Shown here: positions 35,481 to 45,009 of the stretch, piece after piece
How the letters are laid out: each line of letters opens with the position of its first letter
Position numbering within the stretch: position 1 is the first letter of the stretch
Assembly (NCBI GenBank): GCA_002412715.1
Contig: DHVP01000024.1
Coordinates: forward strand, 1 to 64,000
Source of the DNA: Deltaproteobacteria bacterium UBA5205
GTDB lineage: Bacteria; Desulfobacterota; Syntrophorhabdia; Syntrophorhabdales; Syntrophorhabdaceae
Reading direction: 5' to 3'
Length of the DNA: 64,000 nucleotides
The notes under the pieces: model-generated
Seen by the model: only the letters and a program-made list of their open reading frames with translations
Told to the model about the DNA's origin: nothing
Database searches by the model: none
Made by a program: the position numbers and the translations under genes

Positions 35481-37388
35481 TCATTTCTTCTCTGCGTTTT
35501 CCACCATCAATTGTGCTATTGCCTTTGAGAAAGCGGCGGGATCTTTGGGTTTCGATCCTTCAAGAACCAGCGCCTGGTCGTAGAGAAGCCGTATGTAGGC
35601 CTTCAGCTCCGAGCTGGCTTCCTCTTTCTCAAAGATGCCGTTCATTGTTGCAAAAAGCGGGTGAGAAGGGTTTAACTCCAGTATCCGCTTCATGGGCGGC
35701 AGGTCCTGCCCCATCGCCTTAAGCAGGCGCTCCATGGCGGGGTCGAGATCGCCTTCGTCTGCGACAAGACAACACACCGTGTCGGTGAGCCTTCCCGAGA
35801 GTCTGACGTCTTTCACGTCTTCGGAGAGTGTTTCCTTGATAAGGTCGATGAGCTTTGCATATCTTTTCTTCGTTTCTTCTATCTGGCCCGTCTTTTCTCT
35901 GTCCAGAGCTATGTCGCCCCTCGTAATGGAGTGCATCTTCTTTCCCTTGTATTCGAAACCATTGAATATGAAGTCATCGATGTCGTCGGTCATGTAGATG
36001 ACTTCATATTCCTTCTGTTTGAAGGCTTCCAGGTAAGGCGAATTGGCGGCGTCCGAAAGGGATGAACCGACGATGTAATATATCTCCTCCTGCCCTTCCT
36101 TCATACCGTCCACGTAGTCCTTGAGCGTCCGGAGCTTGCCGTCCTGGGATTTCGTCGACGCAAAAAGAAGGAGATCGGCGATGGACTCCCTTCGGGAAAA
36201 ATCGAAATGCACCCCTTCTTTCAGGACTCGGCCGAATTCCCCGTAGACCTTGATATAGTTGTCGTAGTCATTGTCCTTCATATCCTCCAGGGTTTCGAGG
36301 ACCTTTTTGGTGATGGAATTCTTTATGATGTCCACCTGCCTGTTGTTCTGGAGGATCTCTCGGGAGACATTGAGCGGCAAATCGGAGGAATCGACGACCC
36401 CCCGTATGAAACGCAGGTACTGAGGTATGAGGTCTTCACAGTGGTCCATGATCCTGACCCTTTTCACGTAAAGCGTCGGACCGAATTTGAAATCCTTGTA
36501 GAGCATGTTCACGGGGGCTGTCGACGGTATGAACATGAGTGCGGCGAATTCTGAGGTCCCCTCCGCCTTGTAGTGGATGACCTTCGCCGGGGGGTGAAAA
36601 TCGTGGGAGACATGCTTGTAGAAATCGTTGTATTCCTCCGTATCGACCTCCGATTTTTCCTTGAGCCAGAGGGCCTTCATGGAGTTAAGAGTCTCTTCCT
36701 CGCGCACCTTGACCTTTTCGCCCTTCTTCAACTCGCTCTCAACTTCTTTCTCCACGTCCATGACGATGGGGTGCTCGATAAAGTCGGAGTACTTTTTGAC
36801 GACGCTGCGGATCTCCCATTCGCTGAGGTACATCTTCTCTTCCTCGCGCAGGTGGAGGACGACATCGGTGCCCCTTGATTCCTTTTCCGCCTCATCGACA
36901 GTAAAGGTGCCGTCGCCGATGGATTCCCATTTGATGCCCTGTGCTTCTTTTGAACCGGCACGGCGGGATATGACGGTGATGCTGTCGGCAACCATGAACG
37001 AGGAATAAAAGCCCACGCCGAACTGCCCGATGAGTTCGGGATTGTCCTTGACCTCCTGCTGCTTCAAGGCCTCAAGGAATTCCTTCGTCCCTGAACGGGC
37101 TATCGTGCCCAGCGATTCGATGATCTCGTCATGGGTCATACCGATGCCGTTATCGCTGACCGTAAGGGTTCCTGCATCTTTATCTATGATCAGTCTTATT
37201 TTCCATCCGCTGCCCGCCTGAAGAATCTCGCTGTTCGTAAGCGATTCATAGCGGGCCCTGTCGATGGCGTCGGAGGCATTGGATATAAGCTCCCGCAAGA
37301 AAACTTCCTTGTGTGAATAAAGAGAATGAATCATGAGGTCGAGAAGCTGCTTGACCTCGGTCTTGAATTCCATCCGTTCGCTTGTCAT
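35481..37388 (-). CDS. htpG: Hsp90 chaperone HtpG
   Basis: A 635-residue ATP-dependent dimeric chaperone. The N-terminal GHKL ATPase domain has the Hsp90 signature LYSHKEVFLRELISNASDA, DNGIGMTHDE and GQFGVGFYSSF; the middle and C-terminal dimerisation domains are complete. It converges on dnaJ and is separately transcribed. Confidence 0.98.
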   Translation of the reverse strand: MTSERMEFKTEVKQLLDLMIHSLYSHKEVFLRELISNASDAIDRARYESLTNSEILQAGSGWKIRLIIDKDAGTLTVSDNGIGMTHDEIIESLGTIARSGTKEFLEALKQQEVKDNPELIGQFGVGFYSSFMVADSITVISRRAGSKEAQGIKWESIGDGTFTVDEAEKESRGTDVVLHLREEEKMYLSEWEIRSVVKKYSDFIEHPIVMDVEKEVESELKKGEKVKVREEETLNSMKALWLKEKSEVDTEEYNDFYKHVSHDFHPPAKVIHYKAEGTSEFAALMFIPSTAPVNMLYKDFKFGPTLYVKRVRIMDHCEDLIPQYLRFIRGVVDSSDLPLNVSREILQNNRQVDIIKNSITKKVLETLEDMKDNDYDNYIKVYGEFGRVLKEGVHFDFSRRESIADLLLFASTKSQDGKLRTLKDYVDGMKEGQEEIYYIVGSSLSDAANSPYLEAFKQKEYEVIYMTDDIDDFIFNGFEYKGKKMHSITRGDIALDREKTGQIEETKKRYAKLIDLIKETLSEDVKDVRLSGRLTDTVCCLVADEGDLDPAMERLLKAMGQDLPPMKRILELNPSHPLFATMNGIFEKEEASSELKAYIRLLYDQALVLEGSKPKDPAAFSKAIAQLMVENAEKK

Positions 37389-37499
37389 GTCCAGATCACC
37401 TCGAATTTAGTTGTTTTTCCCCAGAAGAATAAGACACGGATGGAAAGGAGTCAAGAGAACGGAAGAAGAAAGAAGGGGCAGGGCACCCCGACCCCTTTT

Positions 37500-37557
37500 T
37501 TGACTTCCGATCGGTGAACACTATTCTCTAATCTTTATCGCCGTGCTATAATGTGCC
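37500..37557 (+). promoter_or_regulatory. Promoter candidates of the potassium-channel gene
   Basis: TTGACT (37500-37505), 16 bases, TATTCT (37522-37527) forms one promoter. A second, extended -10 (TGCTATAAT, -10 at 37547-37552) ends 5 bases before the ATG and would give a leaderless message. There is no visible Shine-Dalgarno sequence. Confidence 0.5.
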
Positions 37558-38601
37558 ATGTTTTTAAAGGTCATACCGAAGAAGCTCCTCAATATCATTG
37601 GGATTATTGTCGCTGTCGTGGTCATCGGGACGGTGGGGTTCAAGATCATCGGCGGTTCCGAGAAGAGCGTGCTTGATGCCCTTTACATGACAGCCATTAC
37701 GATTACCACCATAGGGTACGGCGACGTGATCGGTCTCGACAACAAGCCACTGGGGAAGATCTTCACCATCATCTACGTATTCCTGGGGGCCGGTACCATC
37801 GCATATCTTTTCACGACTCTTGCCGCATATATCATCGAAGGCGAATTGCGGAGGGTTTTCAGGAGGAGGAAAATGGATAAACGGATCGCTAAGATGAGAG
37901 ACCACTATATCGTCTGCGGTATAGGAATGGTGGGTCTTTACGTGGTGCACGAGATGTACCTCACAAAACGGCCCTTTATTGCCATCGATAATGACGATAC
38001 CAAACTCGACGTTTTCAAGGCAAACAATATTAACGCCGATCTCGTTGTCGGAGATGCGACGGAGAACGAAATACTCTGGAGTGCGATGATAGAGCACGCG
38101 CAGGGTCTTTTCGCCACGACGGATTCCGATAATGACAACATCGTTATCTCCCTGACGGCGCGGCAGCTCAACCCGTCCCTGAGGATCGTTTCACGGTGCA
38201 ACGATACGAAGAACATCGACAAGCTCCGAAGAGCCGGGGCCGACTCCGTCGTGGCTCTCAACTTCATCGGGGGTCTCAGGATGGCTTCGGAGATGATACG
38301 GCCTCATGTAACCTCCTTCCTTGACATGATGCTCCGTGACAAATATTCGCCGATGCGGGTGGAGGAGGTCCATATTCCAGCCGATTCGCCCTTTGTAGGC
38401 AAACCGGTGAAGGATATCGATTTTAAGACGATCGGCAACATCATGCTCATCTCAGCCCGAAAGCCCAGCGGGGAATGGGTCTATAACCCCTATCCCGACA
38501 CGATCGTCGAAAAAGAGATGAGCCTGATCATCATCGCGACTCCCCAGGAAAAGGAACTTCTTGTCGAGCACGTATCCGGCGGCGCGGACAGTGAAGTGTA
38601 A
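37558..38601 (+). CDS. Potassium channel with TrkA-type RCK domains
   Basis: A 347-residue two-helix (inward-rectifier-like) potassium channel. A membrane helix (about 10-30) is followed by a pore loop with selectivity filter TIGYGD and a second helix (about 65-95). The cytoplasmic part has a TrkA-N Rossmann domain (HYIVCGIGMVGLYVV) and a TrkA-C domain (about 255-340). This layout is like MthK/Kch channels gated by calcium or nucleotides. It appears monocistronic. Confidence 0.94.
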   Translation: MFLKVIPKKLLNIIGIIVAVVVIGTVGFKIIGGSEKSVLDALYMTAITITTIGYGDVIGLDNKPLGKIFTIIYVFLGAGTIAYLFTTLAAYIIEGELRRVFRRRKMDKRIAKMRDHYIVCGIGMVGLYVVHEMYLTKRPFIAIDNDDTKLDVFKANNINADLVVGDATENEILWSAMIEHAQGLFATTDSDNDNIVISLTARQLNPSLRIVSRCNDTKNIDKLRRAGADSVVALNFIGGLRMASEMIRPHVTSFLDMMLRDKYSPMRVEEVHIPADSPFVGKPVKDIDFKTIGNIMLISARKPSGEWVYNPYPDTIVEKEMSLIIIATPQEKELLVEHVSGGADSEV

Positions 38602-38676
38602 TCCCCGGTGTTCTCATTGTTTAGTCAATATTGACAACGCTTCGCAAAGGATGATAGTGTTTCACCATAGGAAATT

Positions 38677-39453
38677 ATGAAGATAGCCGTCTCAGGAAAA
38701 GGTGGTGCGGGGAAGACAACCCTCGCGGGGGTCATGGCCCGGATACTCGGCGACAGGGGCAAGAAAGTGATCGCCATCGACGCCGATCCTGACTCCAACC
38801 TTGCAAGCGCCATCGGCATAGATGAAGAGAGCCTGGCAGCGGTAAAACCTCTGGCCGCCATGGAAGAGTTCATCGCTGAACGGACAGGTACGAAAAAGGG
38901 CCAGTACGGGGCCTTCTTTCAGTTGAACCCCCGGGTCGACGACATACCGGAGCGTTTTTCCCTTGCGAGGGACGGGGTGAAGCTCATAATCCTCGGCAAT
39001 ATCCCCCAGGGCGGGGGAGGCTGTTTCTGCGCGGAGAATGCCCTTTTGAGGAGCCTGCTTTCTTATGTCATTATAGAGCGGGACGAATACGTCATTGTCG
39101 ACCTAGAGGCCGGACTCGAGCACCTGGGGAGAGGTACCACGGAGTACATAGACGCCCTCATCGTTGTCGTGGAGCCGGGGAAAAGAAGTTTCCAGACTGC
39201 CCGCCAGGTCAGAAAACTTGCCGACGACATAGGAATAAGGAACGTGTACATCGTGGGGAACAAGATTGCAGGTCCCGAGGACGAGGCCCTTGTCCGCGGG
39301 AACCTTGAAGGCTTCCCCCTCCTCGGATTTCTCTCCCATAATGAAAAGATCATCGAGGCTGACAAGAGGGGTGTTTCCCCGTACGACCTCGACGAGACGA
39401 TCAGGAATGAAGTGACGGCGGTGCTGGATGCTCTCGGGGATATTTCTCGATGA
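38677..39453 (+). CDS. CooC-like nickel-insertion ATPase
   Basis: A 258-residue P-loop ATPase of the MinD/CooC group. The deviant Walker A SGKGGAGKTTLAG begins the protein. The CooC hallmark cysteine motif lies in GGGGCFCAENALLRSLL. Related proteins help insert nickel into carbon monoxide dehydrogenase/acetyl-CoA synthase. No CODH gene is in the window, so the client is inferred. The plsC gene overlaps it by 4 bases. Confidence 0.88.
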   Translation: MKIAVSGKGGAGKTTLAGVMARILGDRGKKVIAIDADPDSNLASAIGIDEESLAAVKPLAAMEEFIAERTGTKKGQYGAFFQLNPRVDDIPERFSLARDGVKLIILGNIPQGGGGCFCAENALLRSLLSYVIIERDEYVIVDLEAGLEHLGRGTTEYIDALIVVVEPGKRSFQTARQVRKLADDIGIRNVYIVGNKIAGPEDEALVRGNLEGFPLLGFLSHNEKIIEADKRGVSPYDLDETIRNEVTAVLDALGDISR

Positions 39454-40178
39454 GGAGGGCAATCGTCCTGTGCTGTCTCGTCGTTTCAACGATCGTTATC
39501 TCCCTTATCGGCCTCGCCGTAGCTTTCTTTGGGAACCGGGAGGAAACCCTCCATCGCATGGCCCGCCTCTGGGGAAAGATGAACCTTGCGGTAGCGGGAA
39601 TAGAGGTCAGGATCCGGGGGCTCCAGCATTTGTCCTCGCCTCCGTACGTTTTCATGTGCAATCACCAGAGCGCTCTCGACATACACGCGCTTTTGGCCGA
39701 GTTGCCGTTGTCTTTCAAGTGGATTGCCAAGAGGCAGCTTTTCAGCATCCCCATTTTCGGCTGGGCCATAAAAAAGGCCGGCTACATAAGTATCGACAGG
39801 GAAAATGCCAGGGAGGCCCTCAAGGCCATCGAGAAAGCGGCGATGAGGATCCGCGAAGGGATGAACATCATCATCTTTCCCGAGGGTACCCGCAGTGCCG
39901 ACGGAAACCTCCTTCCTTTCAAGAAAGGGGGTTTTACCCTGGCCTTCCGGGCCGCGGTGCCCGTCGTTCCCATGGGTATCTATGGCTCAAGCGCGCTGCA
40001 ACCAAAAGGGAGTTTTGTTCCCTTAAAAAAAGGGGTAATATACATTGAGGTCGGGGAGCCGATAGTCCTTGAAGGGATGGAAAGATCTCAGAAGACACGA
40101 GTGATGGACGATGTGAAGCTTTGTATTGAAGAGCTCATGGCGAAAGGGGAGTCCTCGAGTGCAGAAGGAACACCGTGA
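39450..40178 (+). CDS. plsC: 1-acyl-sn-glycerol-3-phosphate acyltransferase
   Basis: A 242-residue membrane-associated enzyme making phosphatidic acid. It has an N-terminal hydrophobic segment, the catalytic HX4D motif in NHQSALD, the second motif WIAKRQLF and the substrate motif FPEGTRSADG. It overlaps the CooC-like gene by 4 bases and precedes ftsK by 27 bases. Confidence 0.95.
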   Translation: MRRAIVLCCLVVSTIVISLIGLAVAFFGNREETLHRMARLWGKMNLAVAGIEVRIRGLQHLSSPPYVFMCNHQSALDIHALLAELPLSFKWIAKRQLFSIPIFGWAIKKAGYISIDRENAREALKAIEKAAMRIREGMNIIIFPEGTRSADGNLLPFKKGGFTLAFRAAVPVVPMGIYGSSALQPKGSFVPLKKGVIYIEVGEPIVLEGMERSQKTRVMDDVKLCIEELMAKGESSSAEGTP

Positions 40179-40205
40179 GGCTTCTGCCGGAATGATGGAT
40201 GGTGG

Positions 40206-42248
40206 ATGGATTTGTCTCAGGAACTAAAAAAAGAGATGCTGGGGATTGCGTTCGTCGGCGTGTTTCTCTTTCTTTTTGTCAGCCTCGTGTCCTACCATCC
40301 GCTCGATCCCTCATTTCACACCGTAACAGACGGATCGGCGCGCAATCTTTGCGGCAAGGCAGGGTCGTATCTGTCCGATCTTTTCATCCAGCTTTTTGGA
40401 TTTATGAGTTATCTCCTCATTTCTTTTTGCCTCCTCTTCGGCATCTTTTACATCAGGAAGAAGGATCCGCCCAGCATCATCGTCTTCTCTTCGGGACTTG
40501 TCCTCTTCTTTCTCTCTGTTGGAACTCTCATGCAGGCTTTTATGGAAAAGGTCTATCTGCGCGGAGTCCAGATTGAGTTTTCGGGATTCCTGGGATCAAT
40601 CCTGGAGAAGGCGCTGAAGAATTTTTTTGGGAATTTCGGGACCATTCTGATTGCTCTTGTTCTTCTTCTTATCTCCGCGTTCCTCATAGTCCAGGCGCCT
40701 ATCCTTGCGGTGATCGAGGAACGTATTGCCAGGCGAAAAAAGGCCGAACGCCGCCGCGAGATCAAGGTGACCCGGGAGAAGAAAGAGGAGGAAATCCCCA
40801 AGACGGTCGACAAGAAAACGCCGGCCGTGCAGGAGACCTTCGAATTCTTCAAGGAGATCGGGCCCTACAAGGTTCCCGATCCTTCTCTTCTCGATAATGT
40901 CGAGAAGAAGGAAATGAAGGTGGACAAGGAGTCGATCCAGGCGAACGCCTCAATCCTCGAGAAGAAATTGAAGGACTACGGGATAGAGGGCAGAGTAATG
41001 GAAGTAAAGCCCGGCCCCGTTATCACCATGTATGAATTCGAACCTGCGCCGGGGGTCAAGGTAAGCAAGATAGCCAATCTGGCCGATGACCTCGCGATGG
41101 CGCTCAGCGCCGTTTCGATCAGGATCATCGCACCGATTCCCGGCAAGGCGGTGGTGGGTATCGAGATACCCAACAAGGAACGGGAAACGGTCTATATCAG
41201 GGAGATCATCGAGTCGAAGGTATTCACCTCGTCGCCCTCCTATCTCACCCTCGTACTGGGAAAGACGATAAACGGGGATTCCTACGTGGCGGACCTTGCC
41301 AAGATGCCCCACCTCCTCGTGGCAGGTGCAACGGGTTCGGGCAAGAGCGTGTCCTTGAACAGCATGATCCTCAGCATCCTTTTCAAGGCCACCCCGTCGC
41401 AGGTCCGTTTTCTCATGATCGATCTCAAGATGCTGGAACTGTCTTTTTATGAAGGCATCCCTCACCTCCTTCTGCCCGTGGTTACCAACGCAAAGAATGC
41501 CAAGACGGCGCTGCATTGGATGACGGACGAGATGGAGCGGCGCTATAGCATGATGGCGCAAAAGGGTGTGCGCAGCATAGAGAAATACAACCATAAGGTC
41601 ATGCGGGAGGAAGGCGAGACGATACCCTATATCGTCGTCGTTATCGACGAACTCGCCGACCTCATGATGGTCTCCCCGAAAGAGGTGGAGGAATACATCG
41701 CCCGTCTTGCCCAGATGGCCCGTGCGTCGGGAATCCACCTTATTCTTGCCACGCAAAGGCCTTCCGTCGACGTGTTGACGGGTATCATCAAGGCCAATTT
41801 CCCTGCCCGGGTCGCCTGCAAGGTTTTCTCGAAGGTGGACTCCCGAACCATACTCGATACAAACGGGGCCGAGAGCCTTCTGGGCTACGGGGACATGCTC
41901 TTTCTCAGTCCCGGAATCGGCAGGCTTCAGAGGCTCCATGGCTCGTACGTTTCCGAGGGGGAGATCAAGCGCATCGTGGAATTCTTGAAGCAGCAGGGCG
42001 CGCCGACATATCATCACGAGATCCTCGAAGAAAAAGAAGAAGAAGAGAGTGGTGAAACGATAGATGACGAAAAATACCAGGAAGCCGTGGAGTTCGTATC
42101 GATCAAAGGCGAAGCCTCGATCAGCATGGTCCAGAGGAGGTTCAGGATAGGCTACAACCGTGCGGCCCGCATCATAGAGCGCATGGAGCAGGAAGGCATC
42201 GTCGGCCCTTCCGACGGTGTAAAACCGAGAGAGGTCTTAAAAAGATGA
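40206..42248 (+). CDS. ftsK: DNA translocase FtsK
   Basis: A 680-residue septal DNA pump. About four membrane helices occupy the N-terminus (20-170), followed by a short linker (about 180-230) and the motor: Walker A GATGSGKSVSLN, Walker B in YIVVVIDELADLMMV. The C-terminal winged-helix gamma domain (EFVSIKGEASISMVQRRFRI, about 615-680) would recognise polar KOPS sites. Its linker is much shorter than in E. coli FtsK, as in many other bacteria. It overlaps lolA by 4 bases. Confidence 0.97.
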   Translation: MDLSQELKKEMLGIAFVGVFLFLFVSLVSYHPLDPSFHTVTDGSARNLCGKAGSYLSDLFIQLFGFMSYLLISFCLLFGIFYIRKKDPPSIIVFSSGLVLFFLSVGTLMQAFMEKVYLRGVQIEFSGFLGSILEKALKNFFGNFGTILIALVLLLISAFLIVQAPILAVIEERIARRKKAERRREIKVTREKKEEEIPKTVDKKTPAVQETFEFFKEIGPYKVPDPSLLDNVEKKEMKVDKESIQANASILEKKLKDYGIEGRVMEVKPGPVITMYEFEPAPGVKVSKIANLADDLAMALSAVSIRIIAPIPGKAVVGIEIPNKERETVYIREIIESKVFTSSPSYLTLVLGKTINGDSYVADLAKMPHLLVAGATGSGKSVSLNSMILSILFKATPSQVRFLMIDLKMLELSFYEGIPHLLLPVVTNAKNAKTALHWMTDEMERRYSMMAQKGVRSIEKYNHKVMREEGETIPYIVVVIDELADLMMVSPKEVEEYIARLAQMARASGIHLILATQRPSVDVLTGIIKANFPARVACKVFSKVDSRTILDTNGAESLLGYGDMLFLSPGIGRLQRLHGSYVSEGEIKRIVEFLKQQGAPTYHHEILEEKEEEESGETIDDEKYQEAVEFVSIKGEASISMVQRRFRIGYNRAARIIERMEQEGIVGPSDGVKPREVLKR

Positions 42249-42982
42249 TTCCGATTCAGATGTGTGAGTCAATGAAGAAAGCCCATGACAGAAAAGTCAA
42301 CCTTCCGTCGTTGCTGGCTGTTTGCTGCATGCTGGCGATAGTTTTCGTGGTACCTTTGTCGGCCGGTGCCCAGAAGGCCGCGGCACAGGAGGAGCCCCGG
42401 GCGCAGGCACAGAGCGACGTAAAATCCCCCTTTGATTCCATTAAGAAAACCTATGCCGGCATCAATTCACTGGAGGCTTCCTTTCGCCAGAAGATCTTCG
42501 TCTCCGGCATCAAAAAAATTCGCGAGTTCGATGGCGATTTCTTCTTTAAGCGGCAGAAAGGCTTCCTCTGGAAATATACGAAGCCCAAAGACAAGACCTT
42601 CCTTTATGACGGCCATTATATGTGGCAGGATGAAGAAGGCAAATCTTTCGTCCTCAAGAGCAAAGTCAGCCGGGAAAAGACCGGCGGTACCTTTTTCGAT
42701 CTCATAGAGGACATTGCCCACATAGACAACCTTTTCACCGTAAAACAGCACAGTATTACGACGGGCATGCAATACTTTGAACTCATCCCCAAAAAGGATT
42801 CCTCTGTCACGATTGCAAAGCTCTGGGTTGACAAGAACAACCTCCTGAGGAAAATAGAGATCGTCGAGTTCACCGGCAACGTCAACACCGTCGAATTTTC
42901 CAACATCAAGGTCAACGCTCCGGTAAGCGACGCCAGATTCATCTACAAGTCCGACGGGGCGAAAGATGTGGTGGAAAGGTGA
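42245..42982 (+). CDS. lolA: Outer-membrane lipoprotein carrier LolA
   Basis: A 245-residue periplasmic chaperone that ferries lipoproteins from the LolCDE complex to the outer membrane. A signal peptide (about 18-45) is followed by the LolA fold: SLEASFRQKIF, GDFFFKRQKGFLWKYTKPKD and LWVDKNNLLRKIEIVEFTGN. It is the last gene of the cooC-plsC-ftsK-lolA run and converges on the lpxC fusion. Confidence 0.93.
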   Translation: MIPIQMCESMKKAHDRKVNLPSLLAVCCMLAIVFVVPLSAGAQKAAAQEEPRAQAQSDVKSPFDSIKKTYAGINSLEASFRQKIFVSGIKKIREFDGDFFFKRQKGFLWKYTKPKDKTFLYDGHYMWQDEEGKSFVLKSKVSREKTGGTFFDLIEDIAHIDNLFTVKQHSITTGMQYFELIPKKDSSVTIAKLWVDKNNLLRKIEIVEFTGNVNTVEFSNIKVNAPVSDARFIYKSDGAKDVVER

Positions 42983-43006
42983 TACATAGGGACTAGTCGC
43001 CGGTAT

Positions 43007-44248
43007 TTACAGAAATCTTTTCTTCAATTCCTTTACCAGCGCGATGTTCTCCACGTGGCCTGTTTGGCGGGCGGTGATTTTGCCTATTATGGGGCGGTTC
43101 AGCAGATAGATGTCACCGATGAGGTCCAGCACCTTGTGGCGAACAAACTCATCCTCGAAGCGCAGTTTCGTGTTGAGTACGCCATCTTCGCTGAGGATGA
43201 TGAAGTTGTTGATACGCCCTCCGGTTCCGAGCCCCATCTTCGCAAGTTGTTCAAAGTCCTTGAGGAACCCGAACGTCCTCGCAGGGGCTATATCGGAGAC
43301 ATAGTTGTTCAGGCTGCCCCGGAAGAGATACTGCTGGGTCCCGATCGGTTTTTGTTGTTCCAGCAGGTAGTCGATCTCGAAGCCATCCCAGGGCTCAACG
43401 GCGAGGTACTTTCCGTTGTTCAGATTTCCCAGCTCCACCTTTTCCGTGATGACAAGCGGTTCTATCCCGTCGGCCTGTTCCACCGTACCCGCCTCGTCGA
43501 TCTTCTTGCAGATCTCTATGGCGGATCCGTCGAATATGGGTATCTCTTCGCTTACCTTGACGAGGAGATTGGTGATCCCGTACATGTGGCAGGCGGAAAG
43601 GAGATGTTCGATTGTGCGGACGACGCTGTTCCTGCCCTTCACCGACGATGCATATCCCACTGAAAAGACGTAATCGATATACGCCGGTATCCGTTCACCG
43701 TCGGGGATGGTTTCGAAGACGATGCCCGTGTTTTCCGGCATGGGCAGGAGGATCATGCCCGTCTTCACGCCTGAATGAAGGCCCACACCGTATACGACGG
43801 TGCTCTTTCCGATAGTTTTCTGCTTCGTCCTCGTGAGTCCCGGTGATACTTCCAGCCTGAAACGGGCCACGTCCGGATCGTGCTTCGCCCCCGCGCCGAT
43901 GCTGCGGGAGACGACCTCGAGGACCTTGTCGATGGAAAGGGGCTTTTCCAGAAAATCATATGCACCCATCTTTACGGCCTCGACTGCCGTAGAGATCGTG
44001 CCGTGCCCCGATATGACGACGACCTTCGCGTCATCCTTTCGTGTTCGTATCTCCTTGAGAACCTGTATCCCGTCGAGTTCGGGCATCCAAACGTCAAGGA
44101 GGACGACATCCGGTGCCTCGCTCTCGAAGATCGCGAGGCCTTGCTTTCCGTCGGAGGCTTTCAGTACGCAAAAACCTTCGTCTTCAAGGATCACCGACAG
44201 GGAATCGATGATGTTCTTTTCGTCATCTATGATGAGAACCTTATTCAT
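43007..44248 (-). CDS. lpxC: Receiver domain fused to LpxC deacetylase
   Basis: A 413-residue fusion. Residues 1-120 are a complete response-regulator receiver (Asp8/Asp9, phospho-acceptor Asp52 in LLDVWMPELDG, Ser80, Lys102 in FLEKP), most like NtrC/NtrX receivers. After a linker, residues 145-413 are a complete LpxC, the zinc enzyme deacetylating UDP-3-O-acyl-GlcNAc in the committed step of lipid A synthesis. The zinc ligands His215, His371 and Asp375 and the catalytic Glu214, Asp379 and His398 are all in place, as are PIFDGSA and ARTFGF. The ATG at 44248 starts the receiver; the reading frame is open throughout. Phosphorylation could tune lipid A output. No partner kinase is adjacent. Confidence 0.93.
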   Translation of the reverse strand: MNKVLIIDDEKNIIDSLSVILEDEGFCVLKASDGKQGLAIFESEAPDVVLLDVWMPELDGIQVLKEIRTRKDDAKVVVISGHGTISTAVEAVKMGAYDFLEKPLSIDKVLEVVSRSIGAGAKHDPDVARFRLEVSPGLTRTKQKTIGKSTVVYGVGLHSGVKTGMILLPMPENTGIVFETIPDGERIPAYIDYVFSVGYASSVKGRNSVVRTIEHLLSACHMYGITNLLVKVSEEIPIFDGSAIEICKKIDEAGTVEQADGIEPLVITEKVELGNLNNGKYLAVEPWDGFEIDYLLEQQKPIGTQQYLFRGSLNNYVSDIAPARTFGFLKDFEQLAKMGLGTGGRINNFIILSEDGVLNTKLRFEDEFVRHKVLDLIGDIYLLNRPIIGKITARQTGHVENIALVKELKKRFL

Positions 44249-44311
44249 GACTCAATATTCTATACGAAATGCCCGCTAGTTACAAATACTTGTGGACTGA
44301 AAATGTCATCG

Positions 44312-44842
44312 TCACGGACAGGCGACTTTCGACAGCTTGTCGATGATGGTGCCTTCAGGGATGTCTTCCCAGTCTTTTTGGCTCCCTGCCTTCCCAAAAT
44401 CGAGCGTCTTGCCGTCCCCGGATACCTCGAAGACCTTCATGATGGTGTACCGTTTAGGCTGCATCGCGCATTTGAGATCGTAGAGTATATACCGGTATGC
44501 GAGTGTTTCCATCCCCGTCAGGAACATGCCGTTCCTGCGGCGTTTTTGTATGTAATTGTCCCGGCCTTCCCTGGAGTATGTCAGCCTGTCCCAGACACCG
44601 ACGATCTCACCATTGCCGTCAGTTTTCTTTTCGACAACGCAGTGATGTTCGCCTTCCGCATCGATTGACAGGCTCTGCCAGCCGCTTTTTTGTTCCATTC
44701 TGGGAAGGGTTCCCTCAACGGAGGCAGTGAGGGTCCTGCGTTGCTGGAAGTGAATGGCGATGACGGCGATGACGATGACGGCTATTCCTATGACTACCCC
44801 CATGATCAGTACTGTCTTGAACGATAGTGTCTTCTTCGGCAA
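44312..44842 (-). CDS. Membrane-anchored surface-adhesin-E-like protein
   Basis: A protein of about 176 residues. I prefer the TTG at 44842, preceded by GGAAGGAAGG; an upstream in-frame TTG at 44926 lacks such a site. One N-terminal membrane anchor (VLIMGVVIGIAVIVIAVIA) is followed by a domain with the pattern of surface-adhesin protein E (VWDRLTYSREG, a Cys-containing strand, then KDWEDIPEGTIIDKLSKVAC at the end). The function is not known. It is divergent from phoH and next to the lpxC fusion. Confidence 0.7.
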   Translation of the reverse strand: MPKKTLSFKTVLIMGVVIGIAVIVIAVIAIHFQQRRTLTASVEGTLPRMEQKSGWQSLSIDAEGEHHCVVEKKTDGNGEIVGVWDRLTYSREGRDNYIQKRRRNGMFLTGMETLAYRYILYDLKCAMQPKRYTIMKVFEVSGDGKTLDFGKAGSQKDWEDIPEGTIIDKLSKVACP

Positions 44843-45009
44843 ACGGCCTTCCTTCCCGAGAACAGGGTGTCCGGTTCTCCGTGGCGATTTTTTCCAAACG
44901 ATACCATCGAATAGGGGTCTTTGCAATAGTGGCGGCGAAAATTCTTACCTCTTTTGCAAATTACCGTTTTATGATATATATTAACCTGTAAAACAGGAGA
45001 AAGAGAGGA

